Assembly (NCBI GenBank): GCA_964476155.1
Contig: CAYYYS010000002.1
Location: 1 to 64,000 of the forward strand
Source: JAHIYU01 sp964476155
Lineage (GTDB): Bacteria > Krumholzibacteriota > Krumholzibacteriia > LZORAL124-64-63
Length of the DNA stretch: 64,000 nt
Reading direction: 5' to 3'
The translations under genes and the position numbers were made by a program. Positions 39,086 through 47,892 of this stretch are shown here, piece by piece. Below the pieces are notes generated by a model that had not been told where the DNA came from, did no database searches, and saw only the letters and a list, made by a program, of their open reading frames with translations. Positions within the stretch are counted from its first letter, which is position 1. Each line of letters opens with the position of its first letter.

Positions 39086-40086
39086 CGCTCCGACCCTCCG
39101 CTCTGCAGGGCGGTGATGGCCGCCACGTTCACGATGTCGTCCACGCTGCAGCCGCGGGACAGGTCGTTGATGGGTTTGGCCATGCCCTGCATGACCGGTC
39201 CGACCGCTTCGGCGCCGGCCAGTCGCTGGACGAGTTTGTAGGCGATGTTGCCGGCGTCGAGGTCGGGAAAGACCAGAACGTTTGCGTGGCCCGCCACGTC
39301 GCTGCCGGGCGCCTTGTGTTCGCCGACGCCGGGGACCAGGGCCGCGTCGGCCTGCAGGGTGCCGTCGACGGCGAGGTCGGGCGCTTTTTCCTTCAGGATG
39401 TTGCAGGCCTCGTCCACCTTGTCGACGCTCTCGCCGGCGCCGCTGCCCTTGGTGGAGTAGCTGAGCATGGCCACGCGCGGTTCGAAGCCGCAGAGGGCCT
39501 GGCCGGTGGCGGCCGAGGCCACGGCGATGTCGGCCAGCTGGGCGGCGTCGGGGTCGGGATTCACGGCACAGTCGGCGAAAACGATCATGCCGTCGGTGCC
39601 CAGTTCCCAGTCGGGATTTACCATCACGAAGCAGCTCGAAACGATGCTGCAACCCGGTGCGGTGCCGATGGCCTGGAAACCCGCGCGCAGGACGTTGCCC
39701 GTGCTGTTGACCGCGCCGGCGACCATGCCGTCGGCCAGACCCTTGTCGACCATCAGGGCGCCGCAGAACAGGGGGTCGGCGACCGCCTCGAGGGCTTCTT
39801 CCCGGGTCAGTCCCTTGTGCTTGCGCTTTGCGAAGAGAGTGGCGGCCAGCGCCTCGCGGTCGGGGTGCGCGGCGGGATCGACAATGGCGATACCCTCGGC
39901 GGACAGGCCCAGCGTGCTCATGCGAGACTGGATGTCGGCCGCGTCGCCCAGCAGAAAGACCCCCGCGATACCCTCGTCGCGCAGGATCGCGGCGGCCCGC
40001 AACATGCGCTCATCACCGCTTTCGGGCAGGACGATCGTGCGGTGGAGATCGGCGGCTTTGCGGCGCAGTCGGCTGATGAATTCCAT
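39082..40086 (-). CDS. pta: Phosphate acetyltransferase
   Basis: 334 residues from the ATG at 40086 (MEFISRLRRKAAD); a longer in-frame start has no site. This is the short, catalytic-domain-only type. Recognisable segments are TIVLPESGDERMLRAA, the ADPLFCGALMVDKGLADGMV loop, GAVNSTGNVLRA, SSCFVMV, and LSYSTKGSGAGESVDKV with the downstream LQADAALVP. It converts acetyl-CoA and phosphate to acetyl phosphate. The last codons overlap the start of ackA by four bases, so they are translated together. Confidence 0.95.
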   Translation of the reverse strand: MEFISRLRRKAADLHRTIVLPESGDERMLRAAAILRDEGIAGVFLLGDAADIQSRMSTLGLSAEGIAIVDPAAHPDREALAATLFAKRKHKGLTREEALEAVADPLFCGALMVDKGLADGMVAGAVNSTGNVLRAGFQAIGTAPGCSIVSSCFVMVNPDWELGTDGMIVFADCAVNPDPDAAQLADIAVASAATGQALCGFEPRVAMLSYSTKGSGAGESVDKVDEACNILKEKAPDLAVDGTLQADAALVPGVGEHKAPGSDVAGHANVLVFPDLDAGNIAYKLVQRLAGAEAVGPVMQGMAKPINDLSRGCSVDDIVNVAAITALQSGGSER

Positions 40087-40210
40087 GACCTGGTCTCTCT
40101 CTGCGAAAGGGGCTTTATTCCCCGCTAAAGTGGCCCGTTTCACCAGTGAAGTCAAACGCGATACGGACGCTGTAACAGCAAAAAACCGACTTATCCATGA
40201 TATAGAAGCA

Positions 40211-40241
40211 AGACGGGGACCACTGGTCGTGGTCCCCGTCT
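40211..40241 (-). terminator. Terminator of the Rrf2 regulator gene
   Basis: AGACGGGGACCAC pairs with GTGGTCCCCGTCT around a five-base loop, 21 bases after the minus-strand stop at 40262. A partial T-run follows on the minus strand. It separates the regulator from pta-ackA. Confidence 0.75.
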
Positions 40242-40261
40242 CAAAGTTGTTTCCCGTGGGT

Positions 40262-40714
40262 TCAGTCCTGCTGAGATTGAGGCTCGGAAACGAGAGACTG
40301 TTCGATCTCCGGCATCCTGTCCAGCAGGTCCTGCAGGGTGAAACCCTCCCAGAATTCCTGAAGTTTGGCTTCGAGCAATTCCCAGATACCGCGAGTGGTG
40401 CAGGACGCCGAGCGATCGCAGATATCCGGCGTCGGTACGCACTCCACCAGGGGGGTGCTGCCTTCCAGGGTGCGGAAGACCTCCCAGAGGGAGATGTCCT
40501 GGGGCTCGCGGATCAGGTAGTAGCCGCCGCGCACGCCCTTGCGGCTGCCGATCAGTTCGGCCCGGCGCAACGAGGCGACAAGTTGCTCCAGATATTTGCG
40601 GCTGATCTCCTGGGATTCGGCTATGGCGCTCAGGGGTACGGGATTGCCGTCGTAGGTTTCGGCAATCTGCAACAGCGCACGGAGTCCGTACCTGACTTTG
40701 GTGGTGATCTTCAC
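40262..40714 (-). CDS. Rrf2/IscR-family transcriptional regulator
   Basis: 150 residues. Winged-helix region 1-70 with the family signature KVRYGLRALLQIA, ISRKYLEQLVASLRRAELI, SRKGVRGGYYL. Three cysteines, C92, C99 and C105, lie where IscR has C92, C98 and C104, so a [2Fe-2S] cluster is likely, with one extra residue in the first gap. It probably senses iron-sulfur or redox state. The nifU-nifS genes of this window lie 15 kb away, so a control link is only suggested by family habit. It stands upstream of pta-ackA, separated by a terminator. Confidence 0.88.
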   Translation of the reverse strand: MKITTKVRYGLRALLQIAETYDGNPVPLSAIAESQEISRKYLEQLVASLRRAELIGSRKGVRGGYYLIREPQDISLWEVFRTLEGSTPLVECVPTPDICDRSASCTTRGIWELLEAKLQEFWEGFTLQDLLDRMPEIEQSLVSEPQSQQD

Positions 40715-40762
40715 GCGGGAGCCATCCTTTTCAGATGATAAAGACGGTCAACAGACTGCTTA

Positions 40763-40791
40763 TACATATACTAAACACCCGGCGCTGACAA
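40763..40791 (-). promoter_or_regulatory. Sigma-70-type promoter of the Rrf2 gene
   Basis: On the minus strand: TTGTCA, 17 bases, TATGTA. The start codon is about 50 bases downstream, so a leader of some 40 bases is expected. Confidence 0.6.
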
Positions 40792-40825
40792 GCTTCATGG
40801 ACGGGCATTTGGTCCTGCCGACAGC

Positions 40826-41809
40826 TTATTTAACGATTTCCGCCACGTCCTCGATGAGCTGCGGCGGCAGATGCAGCGGCAGCGTCGTGGCCCGTTTGCG
40901 GTCGATGTCGTTGTAGACGCGTTCCACCTGAACCGGCTCCAACTCCAGCACCGACGCGGCTTCCGCGGCGGACACAGTGTGGTTCTTGGCCCACAGCAGC
41001 AGATCCATCTCGGCGTAGGGCAGCACGAAGTAGAACTCGTCCTGGCCCTGGGGCAGGGAATAGGTGTCGGTGGTCGGGATGACCGAGCAGATCTCGTCGG
41101 GCAGGCCGAGATGCTTTGCGAGCGCGTAGACCTGCGTCTTGTAGAGGTGGGCGATGGGTTTGACGTCCGCCGACCCGTCACCGTTTTTCACAAAGAAACC
41201 CTGGTCGTACTCGAGACGGTTGGGCGTGCCCATCACGGCGTAGTTCAGCCGGTCGGCGTGGAAATATTCCATGGTCTTGCGGATGCGCTGCTTGAAGTTG
41301 GTCGCGGCGACGATCTGCAGATACGCCTTCACCGGCAGTCGTTCTTCGAACATGTTCCCGTCGGGATCCTGCACCACCAGCCGGTAGACGTTCATGCGGT
41401 CGGAATCCATCAGGTCCGACGGCAGCACGATCTTCGACTTCCAACCCTCGCCGTACTCGGGGAAGACCTCTTTATAAGCCGCGTCCCGCCAGCGGTAGCA
41501 GCCGACGGCCTCCAGGGCCGGGGCGATCTCCTCGACGGCGTACTCGATGCCGAGGTGGTCGGCCAGCTGCGCGCCCAGCGAGCGGCTCGCTTTCGACGAG
41601 TCGCGTTCGGGCAACAACAGACCGAAGACCTTCTTGGGACCCAGCGCCGCCACGGTCAGCGCCGCGGTCACGCTGCTGTCGATACCGCCGCTCATGGCGA
41701 TCACGGCGCCGCGTCGCAGCATGCGACGGGAGACGAGTTCGCGGAGGCGGGGCTTGATGGCTTCGACGGTGGCGTCGAGGTCCAGGTCCAGGACGTTGCG
41801 GTCGAACAT
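40826..41809 (-). CDS. nadE: NAD(+) synthetase
   Basis: 327 residues. The PP-loop SGGIDSSVTAALTVAAL (40 onward) binds ATP. The fold continues with GLLLPERDSSKASRSLGAQL, KTMEYFHADRLNYAVMGTPN and YDQGFFVKNGDGSADVKPIA, and closes with LPLHLPPQL. It amidates deamido-NAD in the last step of NAD synthesis. No glutaminase domain is present, so it uses ammonia directly. It is longer than the minimal NadE, with an insertion between the ATP and substrate segments; this variant may act with a related substrate, but NAD synthesis is the best call. Confidence 0.85.
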   Translation of the reverse strand: MFDRNVLDLDLDATVEAIKPRLRELVSRRMLRRGAVIAMSGGIDSSVTAALTVAALGPKKVFGLLLPERDSSKASRSLGAQLADHLGIEYAVEEIAPALEAVGCYRWRDAAYKEVFPEYGEGWKSKIVLPSDLMDSDRMNVYRLVVQDPDGNMFEERLPVKAYLQIVAATNFKQRIRKTMEYFHADRLNYAVMGTPNRLEYDQGFFVKNGDGSADVKPIAHLYKTQVYALAKHLGLPDEICSVIPTTDTYSLPQGQDEFYFVLPYAEMDLLLWAKNHTVSAAEAASVLELEPVQVERVYNDIDRKRATTLPLHLPPQLIEDVAEIVK

Positions 41810-42108
41810 GGGTATTTCCTTGCTTGAGGCTTGATGGTCGTTTTTGTGACGTGAGGGTACTCACGGTTCAGGTAGGTGTCGACCGGTTTTTGGGGAACTG
41901 GATGTGGGATTCTATGTCTCTAAGCGCGTGAAGGATCAGCGGCTCCGTTTTTAGGACGGCATATCCTCCACCCACCCAACGCTTTCATGATTGACCAGTA
42001 CCTCGTCGATCCTCATGATGTAACTTCACGTATTGATCGACTCCGACCCGACTATCGGATTAGTACATGATGGACCGATACGATATCTGCAGCGACTCGA
42101 GGATGATC
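41810..42108. other. Intergenic region between divergent genes
   Basis: About 300 bases. A short minus-strand frame (about 22 codons near 41960-42020) is the only coding-like stretch and has no support. Promoters for nadE and the lipoprotein gene are expected but not assignable with confidence. Confidence 0.35.
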
Positions 42109-43860
42109 ATGCCGATCCCCAGGCGAGTCTTGTTTGCCCTGTTTTCCATGCTGCTCCTGTTGCCGGGCTGTGTACCCGAGCCCCTCGAACCCGATCCCAT
42201 CGGTCCCACCGACGGCTGGTGCATTTTCCATCCGCTGCCCGGCGGTTACGATCTCAACGCTGTTTGGGGCGATACGCCGACCGATGTGTGGGCGGTAGGC
42301 GATCACGGGGTCATCGTGCACTCGGACGGCGCGTCGCTCCGGCGGGTAGACAGCCCGACATCCCACACCCTGGAAACCCTGGGCGGGTGGTCGGCGAGCG
42401 ACGTCTACGCTGGAGGCGATAACGCTCTCTTCCATTTCGACGGCCACGTCTGGGATGTCGATACCCGCTTTCCCGACAAGACGATCCTGGACCTGTTGTG
42501 CGCGCCTGATGGGCGGCTCTATATCGCCGGCTCCATGGGCGTGAGATACCGTGACGGGAGTGATTGGCACCAACTCGCCGGACCGACGGACAGTAGTGTC
42601 GTCGTCTGGCTTGGACCCGACGACCGTGTTCGCGTTGGTGATGAATCACAGATCTGGATCGTCGAGAACGGTCTGGCGTCGGTCGAACAGGTCTTTCCCG
42701 GTGAGTCCGTCCGCTTCGGCGATGGTGGACTGGTGGCCGTCGAACAGGACGACGGCATCGTGGACCGTATCCTCGGGTACAGTCCCGGAGACGGCTGGAC
42801 AGAGCAACTCGACACGCATACGTCGATGAGGGCGTTGCTCGACATGGACGGGGTCGTCAGATCCTTCAACGGCGGTATTTATCTCGACGGTGACCTGATC
42901 TGGTCGAACAGTTCCGGCCGCTGGATCTATGGGCTCGCCAGTTGCGACGGTGGCATCCTCGCCTGCGGCTACGGTGGCACGCTCATGTACGGCAAGTCGG
43001 GTGCCGACGGATTCACTTGGCAAGAGACGGCCGAGGGGCTGGGTTTCCGACACTTCAACGATTTCAGCGGCACCGGGTGCGACGACATCTGGGCCGCTGA
43101 ATGGTGGGGGCGGGTCCTGCATTTCGATGGTGAAGTCTGGGCTCGCGAAAATACTCCTCTTCCTGCGAATCACAGCGTTTCACGTATCCAGGTTTTCGGG
43201 GACGGCTGGGTCGCGGCCAGGGGCGGGGGCAAGCTCTCGCTACGTGATCCAGACGGCCACTGGATGTGGATGGACCAGCCCGAAGCTGATATCAACCGGT
43301 TCCATGCCATTGCACCCGATAGCATATTTGTCGCGTGCGCTTCGGAATACCTATTCTGGGACGGAACCGTCTGGACTTCGGTTGGGATAGCTCCCGGTTC
43401 TGTCAGAAGCATAACCGCAACTCCGTCCGGTTTGCTGTATGCCCTGGTGACGGGTATTCCGAGTACTTTGCAGATCTGGTCGGGCACAGCGTTCACGACG
43501 GTTCTCGAACTTCCCGGCTTCGCCGCTCGGCGTATGAGTACGTCGCGGTCGGACGAGACGCTGTGGCTGGGCGGTTACGCGACCGGCTCCGTCAATCGCT
43601 CGATCATCTACCGTTACGATGATGGTGAACTCGTCGATATGTCGGCCGGCGGCGAAGTGCCGAAGTATTTCACCGATATGACGATACTCCGTCCGGATGA
43701 CGTGTTCGTCCTGGCGTCGGATCGGGTGTGGCGTCTATACGACGGTGTCTGGACCCAAGAGTTCGGGTTACCTGAAGGTGAGAGCTACTATGCCATATGG
43801 AGTCATCCCGACTGTGGGGTTTTTGTTGAAGGATACCCCCTCTTCTTCAAGGAATACTAA
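42109..43860 (+). CDS. Lipoprotein with DVWAVG-type beta-propeller repeats
   Basis: 583 residues from the ATG at 42109 after a CGAGG site. The signal with lipobox is VLFALFSMLLLLPGC, followed by a proline-rich linker. The mature part is a string of repeats of the form [DT]-D-[VI]-[WYF]-[AV]-x-G plus a F-D-G-x-x-W strand: TPTDVWAVGDHGVIVHSDG, SASDVYAGGDNALFHFDGHV, CDDIWAAEWWGRVLHFDGEV, PDSIFVACASEYLFWDGTV. This repeat type forms a beta-propeller in exported proteins of many deltaproteobacteria and relatives. The next gene (43876) is an outer-membrane barrel in the same direction, 15 bases on, so the lipoprotein may be a surface partner of it. The biochemical role is unknown. Confidence 0.75.
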   Translation: MPIPRRVLFALFSMLLLLPGCVPEPLEPDPIGPTDGWCIFHPLPGGYDLNAVWGDTPTDVWAVGDHGVIVHSDGASLRRVDSPTSHTLETLGGWSASDVYAGGDNALFHFDGHVWDVDTRFPDKTILDLLCAPDGRLYIAGSMGVRYRDGSDWHQLAGPTDSSVVVWLGPDDRVRVGDESQIWIVENGLASVEQVFPGESVRFGDGGLVAVEQDDGIVDRILGYSPGDGWTEQLDTHTSMRALLDMDGVVRSFNGGIYLDGDLIWSNSSGRWIYGLASCDGGILACGYGGTLMYGKSGADGFTWQETAEGLGFRHFNDFSGTGCDDIWAAEWWGRVLHFDGEVWARENTPLPANHSVSRIQVFGDGWVAARGGGKLSLRDPDGHWMWMDQPEADINRFHAIAPDSIFVACASEYLFWDGTVWTSVGIAPGSVRSITATPSGLLYALVTGIPSTLQIWSGTAFTTVLELPGFAARRMSTSRSDETLWLGGYATGSVNRSIIYRYDDGELVDMSAGGEVPKYFTDMTILRPDDVFVLASDRVWRLYDGVWTQEFGLPEGESYYAIWSHPDCGVFVEGYPLFFKEY

Positions 43861-43875
43861 AGGAGTCGATCTGCC

Positions 43876-45087
43876 GTGACGGTCCAACGTTCAACCCTAT
43901 CGATCGTGATGACGTGCCTGATGGTCCTATCGGCCGTTCCGCTGCAGGCCGGGACAGCCCGCGTGCTCGCCCTCGGGGGTGACAGCGGGTATTTCACCGC
44001 TGCGTCCAACGTGTTGCGCTGGTACGGAAGTCTCGAAGATCATCCGGACCAGGTGACGCTCGAATTCGGGGATCTCGTCCGGGGTCAAGAGGACGCGCTG
44101 AGCGAGCAGGGGCGGATCGGCCACGGCGGCGGCGTGCACCTGCGTCTCACCGAGGACGGACGCTGGGGGACGGCTGCCTTCTATTTTCAGGACCACCTGC
44201 CCAAGGAGCCCCTCGAAGGGGCCTTCACGGCGTTGTGGAGCCGCGGCTTCGGGCCGGTGCAGATCGGATTCGGCGGACGGTTCACGACCTATGGCGAGTC
44301 CCGAGTGAGTACCGAAACCGGTGACAGGATCGACGCCCAGTACATCCACCAGTTCGGCTTCGGCGCCGCCGGCAATCTCCGAGACGGAGTGCGCACGGAG
44401 ATCGCCGGCGAGATCATCAACAACCGCACCGAACTCAGTGGTTCGCTCTACGAACTCTATGCGGACAACTGGACCTCGTTCGGCTTCCGGGCGCGAGCAT
44501 TCGTGGAGATCGCCCCGGAGCTGACCATGGTTCCGGTGATCGAACATACCCGTGACCAGCGAGGTCTTTATGCCGAGTTTTTGGCGGGCCCCGCCGACCG
44601 CGATGCCTATGTCACATCCTTCGGAATAGGCATGGGTATGCGTCCCGATCGTGATACCCATTTCATGATCAGTGGCGAATACCGTTATGGCAGCGAAGAT
44701 CTGCGCCTGCACACCGTGGATCACCTGGGCCCGGTTTGGGAGACCAGTGACCGAACTTTTTTCCAGATCAGGGGGCGTGCCAGTGTCGAGACCGTGGTTT
44801 TGCCCTGGCTCATTGCTCGGGCCGCCATCCAGTATGTACGAGTTCGCGATGACATCCATCGTTTTGCGCCCCCGGACGATTCCGGTGACGTGTCCCATAC
44901 CGAGACCCGTCGTTATGCGGGGGGTGTCGCGCCGCTGAGTCTGGGTGTGGGGTTGCGACATGGTAATCTGATGGCCGATTTCGCCTACAATGATACATCA
45001 CCGGTGAATCCTGGGTTGGCGGGCGAGGGGCTGTTCCTGGGTGATGGTGGGAGTTATTCGGCCTTTTCGCTGGGGTGGGTTTTCTAA
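43876..45087 (+). CDS. Outer-membrane beta-barrel protein of unknown function
   Basis: 403 residues from a GTG; signal peptide 1-25 (VLSAVPLQA). The rest alternates aromatic/hydrophobic and polar residues in strands, such as GRWGTAAFYFQDHL, GPVQIGFGGRFTTYG, TSFGFRARAFVEI, THFMISGEYRYG and TFFQIRGRASVETV. It ends in FSLGWVF, the terminal aromatic that marks barrels for BAM insertion. About 14-16 strands look likely. It follows the lipoprotein gene by 15 bases. No transporter family was recognised. It could be a porin-like or assembly partner. Confidence 0.75.
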   Translation: MTVQRSTLSIVMTCLMVLSAVPLQAGTARVLALGGDSGYFTAASNVLRWYGSLEDHPDQVTLEFGDLVRGQEDALSEQGRIGHGGGVHLRLTEDGRWGTAAFYFQDHLPKEPLEGAFTALWSRGFGPVQIGFGGRFTTYGESRVSTETGDRIDAQYIHQFGFGAAGNLRDGVRTEIAGEIINNRTELSGSLYELYADNWTSFGFRARAFVEIAPELTMVPVIEHTRDQRGLYAEFLAGPADRDAYVTSFGIGMGMRPDRDTHFMISGEYRYGSEDLRLHTVDHLGPVWETSDRTFFQIRGRASVETVVLPWLIARAAIQYVRVRDDIHRFAPPDDSGDVSHTETRRYAGGVAPLSLGVGLRHGNLMADFAYNDTSPVNPGLAGEGLFLGDGGSYSAFSLGWVF

Positions 45088-45235
45088 GACTGCGGAGGGT
45101 TTATCCACACCATGGCCCCCCTGGTGACCCCAAATTTGCATTAATATCAGCCCGCCACTAGAAACAACCCGAAACCATGTGATATAATGATACCTCATGA
45201 GGCGCCATGTCCCCGGCGCCCATGGGGGAGAAACC

Positions 45236-45595
45236 ATGTCTCGTCATCGCGCACTACCGATCCTGGCCGCTCTGGCCCTGGTTCTAGCTGCAACCGCCGC
45301 CTTCCCATCGGCCTACGGCTCCGTGCGCCTCCTGGATCCCCATCCCCGGATCGCCGCTCCGGCCACCTTCGTCCCCTTCTATATAGCCGACGAATCCCAT
45401 GTGGTCCTCGAAGTCCTCGACGCCGACGGCAACCCCGTCATCCGTCTTGCCGACGCTGTTTATGCGGCCGGCCGCCACGTCATTCGCTGGCGCGGCGAAG
45501 ATGGTCTGGGCAACCGTCTCGCACCCGGCCTCTACACCGTGCGCCTGCACGTCGGCCAATCGGTCCGCACCATCGCTCTGCCCCTGGTCGGATAA
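45236..45595 (+). CDS. Free-standing exported FlgD-like Ig domain protein
   Basis: 119 residues from the ATG at 45236 (GGGGGAG site). Signal peptide 1-29 (ALALVLAATAAFPSAYG). The mature protein is nothing but one FlgD-like Ig fold: VPFYIADESHVVLEVLDADG, GNPVIRLADAVYAAGRHVIR, WRGEDGLGNRLAPGLYTVRL, ending ALPLVG. In other genes this domain is only a C-terminal tail. As a separate small protein it might act in trans, for example as an anchor or scaffold subunit, or it may be the remnant of a larger protein. Confidence 0.7.
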   Translation: MSRHRALPILAALALVLAATAAFPSAYGSVRLLDPHPRIAAPATFVPFYIADESHVVLEVLDADGNPVIRLADAVYAAGRHVIRWRGEDGLGNRLAPGLYTVRLHVGQSVRTIALPLVG

Positions 45596-45682
45596 ACGCC
45601 CACTCCCGCTGGACAGTCCGCCCCCCCGGCCCTATTCTATGCCCCAAAACAGAACGAAATAAACGCAACAGGGGGAGATGTG

Positions 45683-46738
45683 ATGACCCCACAAGACAGA
45701 CGAGACTTCCTGAAGACGATGCCCCTCGCGGAACTGCACCGCCACTTCGACGGCTCGATCCGTCCGGCCACCCTTTGGGAGCTATCGAAGAAATACTACT
45801 CGGCCGTGCCGGATCTGGACTTCGAGGCCTTCCGTCACTACCTCGAGTGGGACGACGCCCAGGACAAGTCGCTCATCGACTACCTCGACAAGTTTCACGT
45901 CCCGCTGCAGTACACCCAGTTCTACGACTCGATCATGCGCATCGCCTACGAGATCGCCGAAGACGCCTACGCTGACGGTGTGCGCGTGCTCGAACTGCGC
46001 ATCAACCCGCTGATTCACCGCCGCGCCGGTCTGACCTCGCGGCAGGTGCTGCACGCCACCCGCAAGGGCCTGGTGCGCTTCGCCAAGGAGCACCCCGATT
46101 TTCGCAGCGGCATCATCGTGATCGCCATGCGCAGTCACGGCGGCAACATGGCCAAGATCCTGCTGCGCGAGATTCTCGGCGAGAAGGAAGAGTTCCATTC
46201 GCAGGTGGGCGTGATCGGTTTCGATATCGCCGGACCCGAGGCGCCCTTCCCGCCGATACTCTTCGGCGAGGCCTATGACCTGGCCCACCGGATGGGTCTG
46301 AACAAGACCGTCCACGCGGGCGAGAGCGAGGGGCCCGAGCGTATCTGGGAAGCGCTCGACCACCTCGGCCCCGCCCGCATCGGCCACGGGACATCGGCCG
46401 GCGAGGATCCCGTGTTACTGAAGCGATTGGCCCGAGACGGCGTGGTCCTCGAAGTCTGCCTGAGCTCCAACTTGCAGACCGGCGCCGTTGCCGACTTGCG
46501 CAATCACCCGCTGCCGCGCTTCTTGGACGCCGGCATCAAGGTGGCCATGTGTACCGACAACCCGACCGTCTCGTCCACCACCCTGTCGCGCGAATACGAG
46601 CTGGCCATGGACCTGTTCGGCTTATCCGAGAGCGATGTGATGGCCCTGGCGCGCTCGTCCTGCGAGGGCACATTCCTCGGTGGCGGCTGCCTCTGTTACG
46701 ATGACCTCAAGGCCCCTGAAACGGAAGTGAACCGATGA
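45683..46738 (+). CDS. Adenosine deaminase family protein
   Basis: 351 residues from the ATG at 45683, five bases after GGGGGAG; a GTG three bases earlier is less well placed. Zinc-site motifs are LHRHFDGSIRP (H19, H21), TVHAGESEGPER (His and catalytic Glu), RIGHGTSA and CTDNPTVSSTTL (final Asp). The motif order and spacing are those of adenosine/adenine deaminases. Whether the substrate is adenosine, adenine or a related purine cannot be settled. The end overlaps the start of the phosphofructokinase gene (ATGA), coupling purine salvage to glycolysis. Confidence 0.88.
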   Translation: MTPQDRRDFLKTMPLAELHRHFDGSIRPATLWELSKKYYSAVPDLDFEAFRHYLEWDDAQDKSLIDYLDKFHVPLQYTQFYDSIMRIAYEIAEDAYADGVRVLELRINPLIHRRAGLTSRQVLHATRKGLVRFAKEHPDFRSGIIVIAMRSHGGNMAKILLREILGEKEEFHSQVGVIGFDIAGPEAPFPPILFGEAYDLAHRMGLNKTVHAGESEGPERIWEALDHLGPARIGHGTSAGEDPVLLKRLARDGVVLEVCLSSNLQTGAVADLRNHPLPRFLDAGIKVAMCTDNPTVSSTTLSREYELAMDLFGLSESDVMALARSSCEGTFLGGGCLCYDDLKAPETEVNR

Positions 46739-47892
46739 CACGCAAGAAGAAGATCGCGATCCTCACCGGCGGCGGCGACGTGCCGGGACTCAACGCCTGC
46801 ATCAAGCAGGTCGTCTGGCGCGCCATTCAAGAGGGATACGAAGTCCTGGGTCTGCGCCGGGGCTGGGAAGCCCTGTCCGGCTACAAGATCGGCGATCCCG
46901 AGTGGAACGCGCCCTGGCTGATGCCCTTGGGCTGGGACGACGTGCGCACCAAGGATCGCCACGGCGGCACCTTCCTGCACTCGTCGCGCACCAACCCGGC
47001 CAAGGTCCGCGAGGCCGACATCTTCGATCACGTGAAGCAGCCGGGCATGGAGTATCCCGTGGACATCACCGACCACGTAGTCGCGGCGCTCGAGGATATG
47101 GAGGTCGACGCCCTGATTCCCATCGGCGGCGACGACACCCTGAGTTACGCGGCGCGCCTGCACGAGACGGGCTTTCCCATCATGGCCGTGCCCAAGACCA
47201 TGGACAACGACGTCTACGGCACTGACTACTGCATCGGCTTCAGCACCGCGATCACCGGTTCGGTGGATGCCATCACGCAGCTGCGGACCCCCGTCGGCAG
47301 CCACGAGCGGATCGGTGTGATCGAACTCTTCGGCCGCAACAGCGGTGAGACGGCCCTGATCGTCAGTTATCTCGCGGGCGTCCACCGCTCGATCATCTCG
47401 GAGGTTCCCTTCAACATGGAGCATCTCGCCGAGATGATGAAGCAGGACAAGATGGACAATCCGAGCAACTACGCGCTGATGACCATCAGCGAAGGCGCCA
47501 CCGAGTTGGACGGAGATATCCACCAGACCGGCGAGGCGGACGCTTACGGCCACCAGAAGCTTGGCGGCATCGGCAAGCACACGGCCGACTCCCTCAATAC
47601 CCTCACCGGCTCGGACATGATGTTCCAGTCCCTGGCCTATCTCATGCGCTGCGGCGCCCCGGACGCACTGGACCGCATGGTCGCCATGAACTTCGCCAAC
47701 CTGGCCATGGATTTCCTCATCGCGGGCAAGTCCGGCTACATGACCGGGCTGCAGGACGGCAAGTACATCGCGGTCCCCCTGCATTCGATCATGGGGGGGG
47801 TCAAGCGGGTGGATGTTGAGCGGTTTTATGACGTTGAGCAGTATCGGCCCAACGTGAAGAATGTTTCGGGATTGCCCATGTTCCTCACTTGA
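46735..47892 (+). CDS. 6-phosphofructokinase, PPi-dependent type predicted
   Basis: 385 residues. Phosphate-donor site KIAILTGGGDVPGLNACI; sugar-phosphate sites PKTMDNDVYGTDYCIGF, TPVGSHERIGVIELFGRNSG and KSGYMTGLQDG. Two donor-determining positions read GGDDT (131-135) and PKTMDND (153-159). Asp instead of Gly after GGD, together with Lys in PKT, is the pattern of PPi-dependent enzymes, while ATP enzymes read GGDGS and PGTIDND. So it likely uses pyrophosphate and works reversibly. It overlaps the deaminase gene by four bases. The last twenty codons lie in the left arm of a long palindrome with a degenerate copy of the same 3' end on the opposite strand. Confidence 0.88.
   Translation: MTRKKKIAILTGGGDVPGLNACIKQVVWRAIQEGYEVLGLRRGWEALSGYKIGDPEWNAPWLMPLGWDDVRTKDRHGGTFLHSSRTNPAKVREADIFDHVKQPGMEYPVDITDHVVAALEDMEVDALIPIGGDDTLSYAARLHETGFPIMAVPKTMDNDVYGTDYCIGFSTAITGSVDAITQLRTPVGSHERIGVIELFGRNSGETALIVSYLAGVHRSIISEVPFNMEHLAEMMKQDKMDNPSNYALMTISEGATELDGDIHQTGEADAYGHQKLGGIGKHTADSLNTLTGSDMMFQSLAYLMRCGAPDALDRMVAMNFANLAMDFLIAGKSGYMTGLQDGKYIAVPLHSIMGGVKRVDVERFYDVEQYRPNVKNVSGLPMFLT

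Noticed and set aside
41955..42020. 22-codon minus-strand frame (begins MRIDEVLVNHES)
   Set aside because: Too short, no ribosome binding site, no neighbour or family support.
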